DNA from: Alphaproteobacteria bacterium
Lineage (GTDB): Bacteria > Pseudomonadota > Alphaproteobacteria > JAUHZY01
NCBI GenBank assembly: GCA_030425825.1
Contig: JAUHZY010000001.1
Location: forward strand, 1,274,834 to 1,338,833
Length of the DNA stretch: 64,000 bases
Direction of reading: 5' to 3'
Shown: piece by piece, positions 56,518 through 64,000 of the stretch
How the letters are laid out: each line of letters starts with the position of its first letter
Position numbering within the stretch: position 1 is the first letter of the stretch
Translations under genes and position numbers: made by a program
The notes under the pieces: model-generated
What the model was told of the DNA's origin: nothing
The model's database searches: none
The model's input: the letters and a program-made list of their open reading frames with translations, nothing else

Positions 56518-57855
56518 ATGCAAATAACAGAATTAAAAAATGAAGGCTTGGAGAGGGAATTTAAAGTTGTTGTTCCATCAAAAGATATGGAAACAAAAAT
56601 TAATGAAGAACTAATGAAACTTGGAAAAACAGTAAAAGTTTCTGGTTTCCGCCAAGGTAAAGTTCCTTTGGAAGTATTACGTCAGAAATATATTTCAAAT
56701 GTCGTTCCTGACGTTGTCCGCAATGTTCTAAACGAAACAGCAGATAGCGTTCTAAAAGAAAAAGATCTGAAGCCTGTCATGCAGCCAAATGTTGAAATTA
56801 CATCTTTTGATGAAGGACAAGACCTAGAATACAAAATGTCTTTTGAAATTGTTCCTGATATTAAGCTTGCTGATTTTTCAAAAATAACACTTGAGAAACT
56901 CAAAGCTGAGGTAACGAAGGAAAGCATCGAAGAAGGTTTGAAGCTTATCGCAAACCAACAAAAAACATCTCAAGAACTTAAAACGGCGCGCCCTGCCCAA
57001 CAAGGCGACACTGTTGTCATGGACTTTGTTGGAAAAGTTGATGGTGAAGTTTTTGAAGGTGGAACAGCAGATGATTTCTCTATCGAAATTGGTTCCAAAG
57101 GTCTGATTGACACTTTTGAAGACCAACTTGTTGGCCTCAATGTTGGTGACACAAAGCTTGTCAAAGTCACTTTTCCTGAAGAGTATGGCAATGCTGAACT
57201 CGCTAATAAAAAAGCAACCTTTGATGTAACAGTGAAAGATATTCGCGAAACGGTTCCTGTAAACCTTGATGATGAATTTGCAAAATCTCTAGGCTTTGAA
57301 TCGCTTGAAGCGCTTAGCAAGACATTTGAAGAAAAAATGGAAGCTGATTACGAGAATGCCTCAAAGCAAAAGCTGAAGGTAAAACTTTTGGAAGAGCTGG
57401 ACAAAAAGCACAAGTTTGATCTGCCAAAAACAGCTGTTATGGCTGAGTTTAACAACATGGCACATCAAAACCACCCCGACCTTCACAAGCATGATCATGA
57501 TCATGACCACCAAAAAGGTGAGCATGACCACACGAAAGATCTGCCCAAAGATAAAGTTGATGAGTACATGAAAGAAGCTGAACGCCAGGTAAAGCTTGGC
57601 CTTGTCTTGTCAGAAGTGGGTCGCGTTAACGACATTAAAATTGACCAAAACCGCGTGCAGCAGGCAATTATGCAAGAAGCACAACGTTTTCAAGGGCAAG
57701 AGCAGAAAGTTTTCGATTACTATCGCAACAACCCAGATGCAGCTATGAGATTACAGATGCCTATTCTAGAGGATCAAGTAATGGAATTCATCTTGGAAAA
57801 ATGTGAAACGACAGATAAGGTTGTATCTGTAGATGATCTTTTCAAAGCTGAATAA
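56518..57855 (+). CDS. tig: Trigger factor with a histidine-rich insertion
   Basis: Trigger factor is the ribosome-bound chaperone and prolyl isomerase. The ribosome-binding loop GFRQGKVP is at 43-50. The FKBP-type domain (about 160-245) has QQGDTVVMDFVGKVDGEVFEGG and GLIDTFEDQLVGL. The rest is the helical chaperone domain. At length 445 it is normal, but residues 316-338 carry nine histidines in 23 residues (HKHDHDHDHQKGEHDH), looking like a metal-binding loop not seen in E. coli TF. It starts the tig-clpP pair, with AGAAGG upstream of ATG 56518. Confidence 0.95.
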   Translation: MQITELKNEGLEREFKVVVPSKDMETKINEELMKLGKTVKVSGFRQGKVPLEVLRQKYISNVVPDVVRNVLNETADSVLKEKDLKPVMQPNVEITSFDEGQDLEYKMSFEIVPDIKLADFSKITLEKLKAEVTKESIEEGLKLIANQQKTSQELKTARPAQQGDTVVMDFVGKVDGEVFEGGTADDFSIEIGSKGLIDTFEDQLVGLNVGDTKLVKVTFPEEYGNAELANKKATFDVTVKDIRETVPVNLDDEFAKSLGFESLEALSKTFEEKMEADYENASKQKLKVKLLEELDKKHKFDLPKTAVMAEFNNMAHQNHPDLHKHDHDHDHQKGEHDHTKDLPKDKVDEYMKEAERQVKLGLVLSEVGRVNDIKIDQNRVQQAIMQEAQRFQGQEQKVFDYYRNNPDAAMRLQMPILEDQVMEFILEKCETTDKVVSVDDLFKAE

Positions 57856-57885
57856 GATCGACTGATTGGAAGAGGGAATAAAGAA

Positions 57886-58533
57886 ATGAGTGATATTCAA
57901 GATACTTTTACAAATACACTGGTGCCGATGGTTGTTGAACAAACTGCACGCGGCGAAAGATCCTACGATATCTACTCACGTCTTTTAAAAGAACGTATTA
58001 TTTTTCTAACGGGTGGTGTCAATGACAACATTTCTAGCTTAATATGCGCACAACTCCTCTTCCTTGAGTCAGAAGACCCTAAAAAAGATATTTATTTCTA
58101 CATTAATTCTCCTGGTGGCGTTGTAACTTCGGGGATGGCAATGTATGACACGATGCAATTTATTAAACCAGATGTCTCGACTCTTTGTATTGGACAGGCA
58201 TGCTCTATGGGGTCTTTACTTCTAACAGCGGGAACTGCAGGAAAGCGTTTTGCACTACCGAACTCACGCATCATGATTCACCAGCCTTCAGGCGGTGCAC
58301 GCGGACAGGCTTCTGATATTGAGATTCAAGCACGTGAAATCTTAAAGCTACGCGAAAAACTCAATCAGGTTTATGTCAATCACACAGGCCGCAAGCTGAA
58401 AGAAATTGAAAAAGCTATGGACCGTGACAACTTTATGTCTGCCGAGGAAGCTAAAAAGTTCGGCTTGATTGATGAAGTGATTGATAAGCGCCCGAACGAA
58501 GAAGACGAAAGCAACACAAAAGGCAAAAAATAG
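57886..58533 (+). CDS. clpP: ATP-dependent Clp protease proteolytic subunit
   Basis: ClpP is the serine protease barrel that works with ClpX or ClpA. The 215-residue protein has the catalytic S107 ([14 protein letters not shown]) and H132 ([10 protein letters not shown]), and the aspartate in [34 protein letters not shown] upstream of ATG 57886 supports the start. It follows tig after 30 bases, as in most bacteria, but clpX, normally next, is missing: the next gene is mrdA on the other strand. ClpX must therefore be elsewhere in the genome. Confidence 0.97.
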   Translation: MSDIQDTFTNTLVPMVVEQTARGERSYDIYSRLLKERIIFLTGGVNDNISSLICAQLLFLESEDPKKDIYFYINSPGGVVTSGMAMYDTMQFIKPDVSTLCIGQACSMGSLLLTAGTAGKRFALPNSRIMIHQPSGGARGQASDIEIQAREILKLREKLNQVYVNHTGRKLKEIEKAMDRDNFMSAEEAKKFGLIDEVIDKRPNEEDESNTKGKK

Positions 58534-58595
58534 CCCTTCCTAACCTCGCTTTTGACAACCAAATTTAATACATTTTTGGAAGTGAAGCACGCTTC

Positions 58596-60410
58596 CTATT
58601 CTCCCATTACTTCTTGGGTTTTCTTCAATACATCGCGTGCGATCGGAGCTGCTGCCGTTGAACCACTCCCCCCATGCTCAACAACAACACTGATGGCATA
58701 TTTAGGGTTCTTTTGAGGAGCATAACCAACAAACAATGCATGATCACGTTTCTTCCAAGCAATGTCTTTGTTTTTCTTTACACCTTCCAAGCGCTCTTCT
58801 TGTGTAATGCGTCTCACCTGAGCTGTTCCTGTTTTTCCTGCCATTTCCCTAGAACGATCACCAATTCTTGACCAATACGCTGTTCCATGAGAGGAACTGA
58901 CAGCATCTGACATCGCCTTTAGGATAATATCCAAATGCTTTTGTTTTATACCAACAGGCTCAAAGACATGTTCTTCAGCGCCTTCTTCAGAAGTTTTCAT
59001 GACAATATTGGGGGTCACCTTCACTCCTGTACTGAGGCGTGCAGTCATCAAAGCAAGTTGAATAGGCGTTGTTAAGACGTATCCTTGTCCAATAGAAGCA
59101 AGAACGGTTTCACCGACATGCCAAGATTGTTTGAAATGTCTTCTTTTCCATTCTTTCGTCGGGATAAGTCCGGATTTCTCAAAAGGTAGTGAAACACCAG
59201 TTGGCGCACCAAGACCAAGCTTCTTAGACATTGCAGCAATGTTTTGGATACCAACCTTTTTCGCAAGTTCGTAAAAATATACATCACATGACTCAATAAT
59301 CGAGTCACTCATATCCACAGTGCCATGACCCTCACGCTTCCAACAGTGGAAGCGACGATTCCCAACCTGTAAATGTCCTGGACAATATGTTGTCTCATAA
59401 GGTGAAATGACCTTGTTCTCAAGCGCAGCAAGGGCAACAACCATTTTAAATGTTGATCCAGGGGCATATTGTCCTGTTAAGACCTTATTACTCATGGGCT
59501 TTTTAATATTTCCCATCAACTCACGCCACTGAGTGTTATTAACACCCTGGCTAAGAATATTAGGATCAAAACTTGGTGAAGAAACAAAAGCTAGAATATC
59601 CCCTGTTTTCACATCCATCACGACCACAGAAGCACTTAATCCTTCAACTCTTTTTTGTGTGAAGTCTTGAAGCGAAGCATCAATCGTTAGATAAAGATTT
59701 TCTCCTAAATCCCCTTGCTTATGTGCCAACTGGCGCAGCACACGACCGTAAGCATTTACTTCTTCTTCAATGCGCCCGAATTCACCTTGAAGATCCTTAT
59801 TAAACTGCTTTTCAACACCTGTTTTTCCCGTTCTGACATCTGGCAGTGTTGTCTTTGGTAAGTGCTTTAAGTCTTTTTTCGAATATTCACCAACATAGCC
59901 AACCAAGTGAGCAGTCGAAGCGCCGTATGGATAGTAACGCCTTTGACCAACATCAATCGACAAGCCTGGCAGGTCTGGTGCATTCACCTCCATTTTTGAA
60001 ACTTGTTCCCACGTCAAATCTTCTTTCACAATAATAGGTGCAAAAGGGGCATTTCTTTTCATTTCTTTGAAAATACGTTTCCTATCAGCGTCTGATATTT
60101 CAACAGTCTGAGAGATCATCTTCAGAACCTTATCAACTTGCCCGGCATCTTCTGGCACTAAAATAAGACGGTAATTCTCTTTATTAGTTGCAATCGGAAC
60201 ACCAAAACGGTCAAAAACCTTTCCACGCACAGGCGATAAAAGCCGCACACTAATACGGTTTTCTTCTGCTAAAACAGCATATTTATCTGATTTTAAAACC
60301 TGAAGCTGAAACAAGCGCCCTAGCATGATAAAGCCTAGAAAGGCTTTCCCACCTGCAAGGGCAAAGGTCCTGCGTGAAAATGTTCTAAAACGATCAACAT
60401 CGTGACTCAT
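58596..60410 (-). CDS. mrdA: Penicillin-binding protein 2 (peptidoglycan transpeptidase)
   Basis: PBP2 cross-links peptidoglycan during cell elongation with RodA. The open frame begins at 60500, but ATG 60410 (MSHDVDRFRTFSRRTF) matches the family start; it is preceded by AGGAAAAG (604 residues). One N-terminal membrane anchor is at about 17-35. The transpeptidase domain has SxxK as PGSTFKMV, SxN-type SCDVYFYE (S-C-D) and KTGTAQV. It is convergent with clpP; mreB-mreC-mreD and rodA are not in the window. Confidence 0.94.
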   Translation of the reverse strand: MSHDVDRFRTFSRRTFALAGGKAFLGFIMLGRLFQLQVLKSDKYAVLAEENRISVRLLSPVRGKVFDRFGVPIATNKENYRLILVPEDAGQVDKVLKMISQTVEISDADRKRIFKEMKRNAPFAPIIVKEDLTWEQVSKMEVNAPDLPGLSIDVGQRRYYPYGASTAHLVGYVGEYSKKDLKHLPKTTLPDVRTGKTGVEKQFNKDLQGEFGRIEEEVNAYGRVLRQLAHKQGDLGENLYLTIDASLQDFTQKRVEGLSASVVVMDVKTGDILAFVSSPSFDPNILSQGVNNTQWRELMGNIKKPMSNKVLTGQYAPGSTFKMVVALAALENKVISPYETTYCPGHLQVGNRRFHCWKREGHGTVDMSDSIIESCDVYFYELAKKVGIQNIAAMSKKLGLGAPTGVSLPFEKSGLIPTKEWKRRHFKQSWHVGETVLASIGQGYVLTTPIQLALMTARLSTGVKVTPNIVMKTSEEGAEEHVFEPVGIKQKHLDIILKAMSDAVSSSHGTAYWSRIGDRSREMAGKTGTAQVRRITQEERLEGVKKNKDIAWKKRDHALFVGYAPQKNPKYAISVVVEHGGSGSTAAAPIARDVLKKTQEVMGE

Positions 60411-60528
60411 AAACGATACTTTTCCTAAAAAAATCAAATAAGACTTGTCATTGACCTTAAATTTATATATGGTTCCGATCCGCTTTAAAAGTAAAGACAT
60501 TCAGATTATTAAGAATAAGAGTAAGAAA

Positions 60529-60744
60529 ATGAAAAAAGATATTCACCCTGACTACCACACCATCAAAGTTGTTATGACTGATGGAACAGAGTTTGAAACA
60601 CGTTCAACTTACGGATCTGAAGGCGACACGTTGCGCCTGGAAGTTGATATCAAGTCACACCCAGCATGGACTGGTGGCCAACAGAAAATTTCTGAACGCG
60701 GTCAGATGGCACGATTTAAAGCTAAATTCGGTGATTTAGGTTAA
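60529..60744 (+). CDS. rpmE: Ribosomal protein bL31, zinc-free type
   Basis: bL31 bridges the ribosomal subunits. The frame is open from 60445, but the protein begins [19 protein letters not shown] at ATG 60529 (71 residues), exactly as in the family. It lacks all four zinc-binding cysteines of the C+ form (the E. coli CxC and CxxC), having TDGTEF and [12 protein letters not shown] instead. Alphaproteobacteria commonly carry such C- proteins. [23 protein letters not shown] is the conserved C-terminal part. Divergent from mrdA with 118 bases between. Confidence 0.94.
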   Translation: MKKDIHPDYHTIKVVMTDGTEFETRSTYGSEGDTLRLEVDIKSHPAWTGGQQKISERGQMARFKAKFGDLG

Positions 60745-60947
60745 TTCCAGTTTTTCGGCATATTTTTCTATCTTCTGCCTTCTGTGGATTAAGGCGTAAA
60801 TCTTTCTGTGCATAATTCATTGGACCAATAACGCTCAAAACAACTTGATTACGTTATATAGTAGAAATCTGTTTTCTGATTGTTGACTTACCTTTTTCAA
60901 GGGAGTACCCTCGCATCACAAATGACATTGAGTGGAGAGAGCGCATT
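60745..60947 (+). promoter_or_regulatory. Intergenic region with a probable sdh operon promoter
   Basis: This 203-base gap holds no gene I can support. TTGACT (60883-60888) and TACCCT (60906-60911) with a 17-base spacer form a plausible housekeeping promoter, giving a leader of about 30 bases. GGAGAGAG precedes the sdhC ATG. No hairpin terminator for rpmE was seen. Confidence 0.42.
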
Positions 60948-61352
60948 ATGTCACATTATGATTCGTCTTCAGGGCGACCTTTATCGCCGCATTTACAGGT
61001 TTACAGACCACAAATTTCTTCTGTTTTATCGATCATGCATCGTGGAACAGGTGTTTTTCTAAGCCTTGGCACACTAGCTATTGTTTACTGGTTATTTTCG
61101 CTTGCAACAGGCCCACAAGCTTATGCCCAAGCGTTAGAATGTTTCCGTTCAACACTGGGCCAAGTTTTACTCGCCGGTTGGACCTTCTCTATTTTTTATC
61201 ATCTTTTCAACGGAATCCGTCACTTGAACTGGGATCTTGGAAAAGGCTTTGAACTTTGCAGTATGCGTATGACCGGTATTCTTGTTGTTCTCGCTGCGCT
61301 TGCTTCAACGGCCTATGTTTGGCAAGGGTTTTTGATGGGGGTTTTATCATGA
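60948..61352 (+). CDS. sdhC: Succinate dehydrogenase cytochrome b556 subunit
   Basis: SdhC anchors complex II in the membrane and binds heme b with SdhD. The 134-residue protein starts MSHYDSSSGRPLSPHLQVYRPQ, the standard family opening, then has SVLSIMHRGTGVFLSL (heme/quinone site), and three membrane helices with FYHLFNGIRHLNWDLGKGF (heme-ligand histidine). It is first in sdhC-sdhD-sdhA-sdhB, and its stop overlaps the sdhD start as ATGA. Function is certain. Confidence 0.96.
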   Translation: MSHYDSSSGRPLSPHLQVYRPQISSVLSIMHRGTGVFLSLGTLAIVYWLFSLATGPQAYAQALECFRSTLGQVLLAGWTFSIFYHLFNGIRHLNWDLGKGFELCSMRMTGILVVLAALASTAYVWQGFLMGVLS

Positions 61353-61729
61353 AGTATCGCTCTCCAATGAAAAAGGCAAAAGGTCTTGGATCATCACATC
61401 ATGGCGCTGACCACTGGATGATGCAACGCTTAACCGCTATTGCGCTTATTCCCTTAATGCTATGGTTGATGTCTTATGGTATTGACGTCATGAATCAGCC
61501 TTTTGAAACAGCAAAGGCGATTGTTGCAACACCTTATGTATCGATCGTACTGATTCTTCTGATGGTTGCAATGCTGTACCACGCAATGCTAGGCCTTCAA
61601 GTTGTGATTGAAGACTATGTCAGCTGTTCATGCGGCCGACCATTCCTCATAATTTTGACAAAACTGGGGCTTTTTACCTTGGGTGTTATTTCTGTTTATT
61701 CAATTTTAAAAATTTCGTTCGGAGCTTAG
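61349..61729 (+). CDS. sdhD: Succinate dehydrogenase hydrophobic membrane anchor subunit
   Basis: SdhD is the second membrane anchor of complex II. The open frame begins at 61256 inside sdhC, but ATG 61349 (MKYRSPMKKAKGLGSSHHGADHWMMQRLTA) is the family start and overlaps the sdhC stop. It gives 126 residues with three membrane helices; MLYHAMLGLQVVIEDYV has the conserved heme-binding histidine and quinone-site region. sdhA follows after 3 bases. Function is certain. Confidence 0.93.
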   Translation: MKYRSPMKKAKGLGSSHHGADHWMMQRLTAIALIPLMLWLMSYGIDVMNQPFETAKAIVATPYVSIVLILLMVAMLYHAMLGLQVVIEDYVSCSCGRPFLIILTKLGLFTLGVISVYSILKISFGA

Positions 61730-61732
61730 AAA

Positions 61733-63538
61733 ATGGCAACAAAAGGCGATTATAAAATCATAGACCACACATACGACGTTGTTGTTGTGGGTGCAGGTGG
61801 TGCAGGGCTTCGCGCAACACTAGGCTTATCAATGGCTGGATTGAAAGCAGCTTGTGTCACAAAAGTTTTCCCTACACGCTCGCACACTGTTGCAGCACAA
61901 GGTGGGATTGGCGCCTCTCTAGGGAATATGTCAGAAGACAAATGGCAATGGCATATGTATGACACAGTGAAAGGGTCTGACTGGCTCGGCGACCAAGATG
62001 CGATTGAGTATCTGTGTAAAAATGCCACGACAGCTGTGTATGAGCTTGAGCATTTCGGCGTACCCTTCTCGCGCACTGAAGAAGGTAAAATCTATCAAAG
62101 ACCATTTGGTGGTCACACACAAAACTATGGTGAATCGATGGCACACCGTGCTTGTGCAGCGGCTGACCGCACAGGTCATGCTATTTTGCATACATTGTAT
62201 CAACAATGCCTGAAGCACAAAGCGCAATTCTTTATTGAGCATTTTGCGATGGACCTGATTATGGATGATGAAGGCGCCTGCGTTGGTGTTATGACATGGG
62301 ATCTAGAAACAGGTGAAATCCACCGCTTTAACTCACGTCACGTTATCTTAGCAACGGGTGGCTGTGGTCGCGTCTTTTTCTCTTGTACATCTGCACACAC
62401 ATGCACAGGTGACGGAAATGCGATGGCGCTACGTGCTGGCCTTCCGTTACAAGACATGGAATTCATTCAATTCCATCCGACAGGAATTTATGGATCTGGC
62501 TGCCTTATTACAGAAGGTGTGCGTGGTGAAGGTGGCTACCTAACAAACTCAGAAGGTGAACGCTTTATGGAGCGCTATGCGCCTTCAGCAAAAGATCTTG
62601 CCTCACGCGATGTTGTCAGCCGTGCAATGACGGTTGAAGTACGTGAAGGGCGTGGGATTGGAAAAGAAAAAGATCACATTAATCTACATCTTGAACACCT
62701 TGATCCTGATGTTATCCACAAACGTCTTCCTGGCATCTCTGAGACAGCGAAGATTTTTGCAGGTGTTGATGTGACAAAAGAGCCTATCCCTGTTATTCCA
62801 ACAGTTCACTATAACATGGGCGGTGTGCCAACAAATTATCAAGGTGAAGTTCTTCGCCCCAAAAAAGGAAAAGAAGATGAAGTTTGCCCAGGCTTATTTG
62901 CCGCAGGCGAAGCTGCATCGGCTTCCGTCCACGGCGCTAACCGTTTAGGAACAAATTCATTGATTGATCTTGTTGTTTTTGGCCGCGCAACAGCGCTGCG
63001 TGCAGCCGAGTTGATCGAGAAAGAAGGCGAACACGTCAAGCCTCTTCCAAAAAATGCTGGTGAAGAAGCTATTGCACGTCTAGATAAAATGCGCCATGCA
63101 AAAGGTAAACTTAAAACGGGTGAGATTCGCTTGGAAATGCAAAAAACGATGCAAAGTAATTGTGCTGTTTTCAGAACGAAAGACCTGCTTGCCGAAGGCG
63201 TGAAGAAAATTGAAACTGTTTCTAAAAAAATGTCATCAATTGGCATTTCTGATAGGTCGATGATTTGGAACACTGACTTGGTAGAAGCTTTAGAGCTTGA
63301 TAACCTCATGGCACAGGCCCAGGTTACAATCGCTTCTGCAAATGCCCGCCAAGAAAGTCGTGGTGCGCATGCACATGAAGATTACCCAGATCGCGATGAC
63401 AAAAAATGGATGAAACACACACTTGCTTACAATGATGGTAAAGCAAAAGGTTCTGTTAAGCTTGGCTATCGCAAAGTGCACACATATACACTGACAGATG
63501 AAGTCGAGTATATTAAACCGAAAAAACGAGTATATTAG
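61733..63538 (+). CDS. sdhA: Succinate dehydrogenase flavoprotein subunit
   Basis: SdhA oxidises succinate to fumarate in the TCA cycle. The 601-residue protein has the FAD motif [16 protein letters not shown] (GAGGAG about 20-25), the covalent FAD histidine H51 in [16 protein letters not shown], and the catalytic [11 protein letters not shown] and [33 protein letters not shown] is also standard. It pairs with sdhB after 12 bases. Function is certain. Confidence 0.98.
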   Translation: MATKGDYKIIDHTYDVVVVGAGGAGLRATLGLSMAGLKAACVTKVFPTRSHTVAAQGGIGASLGNMSEDKWQWHMYDTVKGSDWLGDQDAIEYLCKNATTAVYELEHFGVPFSRTEEGKIYQRPFGGHTQNYGESMAHRACAAADRTGHAILHTLYQQCLKHKAQFFIEHFAMDLIMDDEGACVGVMTWDLETGEIHRFNSRHVILATGGCGRVFFSCTSAHTCTGDGNAMALRAGLPLQDMEFIQFHPTGIYGSGCLITEGVRGEGGYLTNSEGERFMERYAPSAKDLASRDVVSRAMTVEVREGRGIGKEKDHINLHLEHLDPDVIHKRLPGISETAKIFAGVDVTKEPIPVIPTVHYNMGGVPTNYQGEVLRPKKGKEDEVCPGLFAAGEAASASVHGANRLGTNSLIDLVVFGRATALRAAELIEKEGEHVKPLPKNAGEEAIARLDKMRHAKGKLKTGEIRLEMQKTMQSNCAVFRTKDLLAEGVKKIETVSKKMSSIGISDRSMIWNTDLVEALELDNLMAQAQVTIASANARQESRGAHAHEDYPDRDDKKWMKHTLAYNDGKAKGSVKLGYRKVHTYTLTDEVEYIKPKKRVY

Positions 63539-63550
63539 GAGATAAATAAG

Positions 63551-64000
63551 ATGGCAAAATTTACGCTTCCTAAAAATTCAAAAATTAAAAAAGGCCGCAA
63601 ATGGGCCTCGGAAACGTCTTCCCAAAACATGAAGAATTTCAAAATTTACCGCTGGTCACCAGACAGTGGTGAAAACCCTAGCCTTGATACATACGCGGTT
63701 GATCTAGACGAGTGTGGCCCAATGGTGCTGGATGCACTTATCAAGATCAAAAATGAAACCGATACATCTCTTACATTCAGACGATCATGTCGTGAAGGCA
63801 TTTGTGGATCATGCGCGATGAACATTGATGGCACAAATACGCTGGCATGCACAAAGCCGATTGAAGAGATTAAAGGCGATGCTAAGATTTACCCCCTTCC
63901 ACATATGGAAGTCGTAAAAGATTTGGTACCAAATCTAACACATGCTTATGCACAACTCGCCTCTATCGAACCTTGGATGAAATCTGATACAGAAGTCTCT
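63551..64000 (+). CDS. sdhB: Succinate dehydrogenase iron-sulfur subunit, N-terminal part (cut by window edge)
   Basis: SdhB carries electrons from SdhA to the quinone site through three Fe-S clusters. The frame opens at ATG 63551 and is open for exactly 150 codons to the window end. It contains [14 protein letters not shown] and the [2Fe-2S] motif [22 protein letters not shown], followed by [12 protein letters not shown]. The [4Fe-4S] and [3Fe-4S] motifs lie beyond the window. A short AGGAG precedes the ATG. Function is certain. Confidence 0.97.
   Translation, partial: MAKFTLPKNSKIKKGRKWASETSSQNMKNFKIYRWSPDSGENPSLDTYAVDLDECGPMVLDALIKIKNETDTSLTFRRSCREGICGSCAMNIDGTNTLACTKPIEEIKGDAKIYPLPHMEVVKDLVPNLTHAYAQLASIEPWMKSDTEVS

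Noticed and set aside
58578-58596. GGAAG/CTTCC hairpin between clpP and mrdA
   Set aside because: A stem of only 5 bp with a 9-base loop and no T-run on either strand; too weak to call a terminator.
1-64000. CRISPR arrays, tRNA/rRNA genes, transposons, prophage or toxin-antitoxin genes
   Set aside because: I looked for these in all intergenic gaps and flanks and saw no repeat-spacer arrays, cloverleaf ends, transposase or integrase motifs beyond xerC. Intergenic gaps are mostly under 200 bases.

Overview
The window reads as ordinary chromosome of a low-GC (about 40% by eye) alphaproteobacterium. The signs are an alphaproteobacterial cytochrome bc1 operon (petABC) beside trmL and hemF, a split glycine decarboxylase (gcvPA/gcvPB), a 1587-residue NAD-glutamate dehydrogenase, a zinc-free bL31, a HIG1-type twin-helix protein, a CoaBC fusion and an sdhCDAB operon. 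The lineage cannot be fixed from sequence alone; a marine or host-associated Rhodospirillales- or Micavibrionales-like organism is a guess. I saw no tRNA, rRNA, CRISPR array, prophage or insertion sequence, and no gene-free stretch over 300 bases.

Region 1 (1-7574) is the only clearly accessory block. On the minus strand lie a FkbM-type methyltransferase cut by the window edge, a PhyH dioxygenase, a TPP-dependent E1 beta/alpha pair with no E2 or E3, and two tandem paralogous glycosyltransferases. Facing away from them on the plus strand are a nucleotide-sugar 4,6-dehydratase-like SDR and a GHMP sugar kinase of the heptose-7-phosphate kinase type. Together they look like part of a surface-glycan pathway. 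This is the best place to look for undescribed chemistry.

Region 2 (7555-31124) is metabolism in short operons: ppx/gppA, 3-hydroxybutyryl-CoA dehydrogenase with a HIG1 protein, panB, the glycine cleavage system (gcvT-gcvH-gcvPA-gcvPB), ispH-rnhA, a thiamine thiazole operon (thiO-thiS-thiG-thiE-E1/rhodanese), coaBC, a kinase-panC pair, pyrE, a nitronate-monooxygenase-like flavoprotein, xerC, a transaldolase-like aldolase and an EamA transporter. Two decayed genes sit here: a half-length SGNH hydrolase behind gcvPB, and the 3' end of a second EamA gene.

Region 3 (31133-42737) holds secA, hemF, trmL, petABC, a zinc-ribbon membrane protein with a long acidic repeat-bearing linker, lysA and thrS.

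Region 4 (42768-64000) holds infC (AUU start), an outer-membrane beta-barrel, pyrB-plsY-dprA-topA-rnr, NAD-GDH, tig-clpP, mrdA, rpmE and sdhCDAB (sdhB cut by the right edge). Several usual neighbours are missing (pyrC after pyrB, clpX after clpP, probably pduO-etfBA between the HIG1 gene and hbd), and RNase R is short at its N-terminus. That pattern suggests rearrangement or erosion of ancestral operons.
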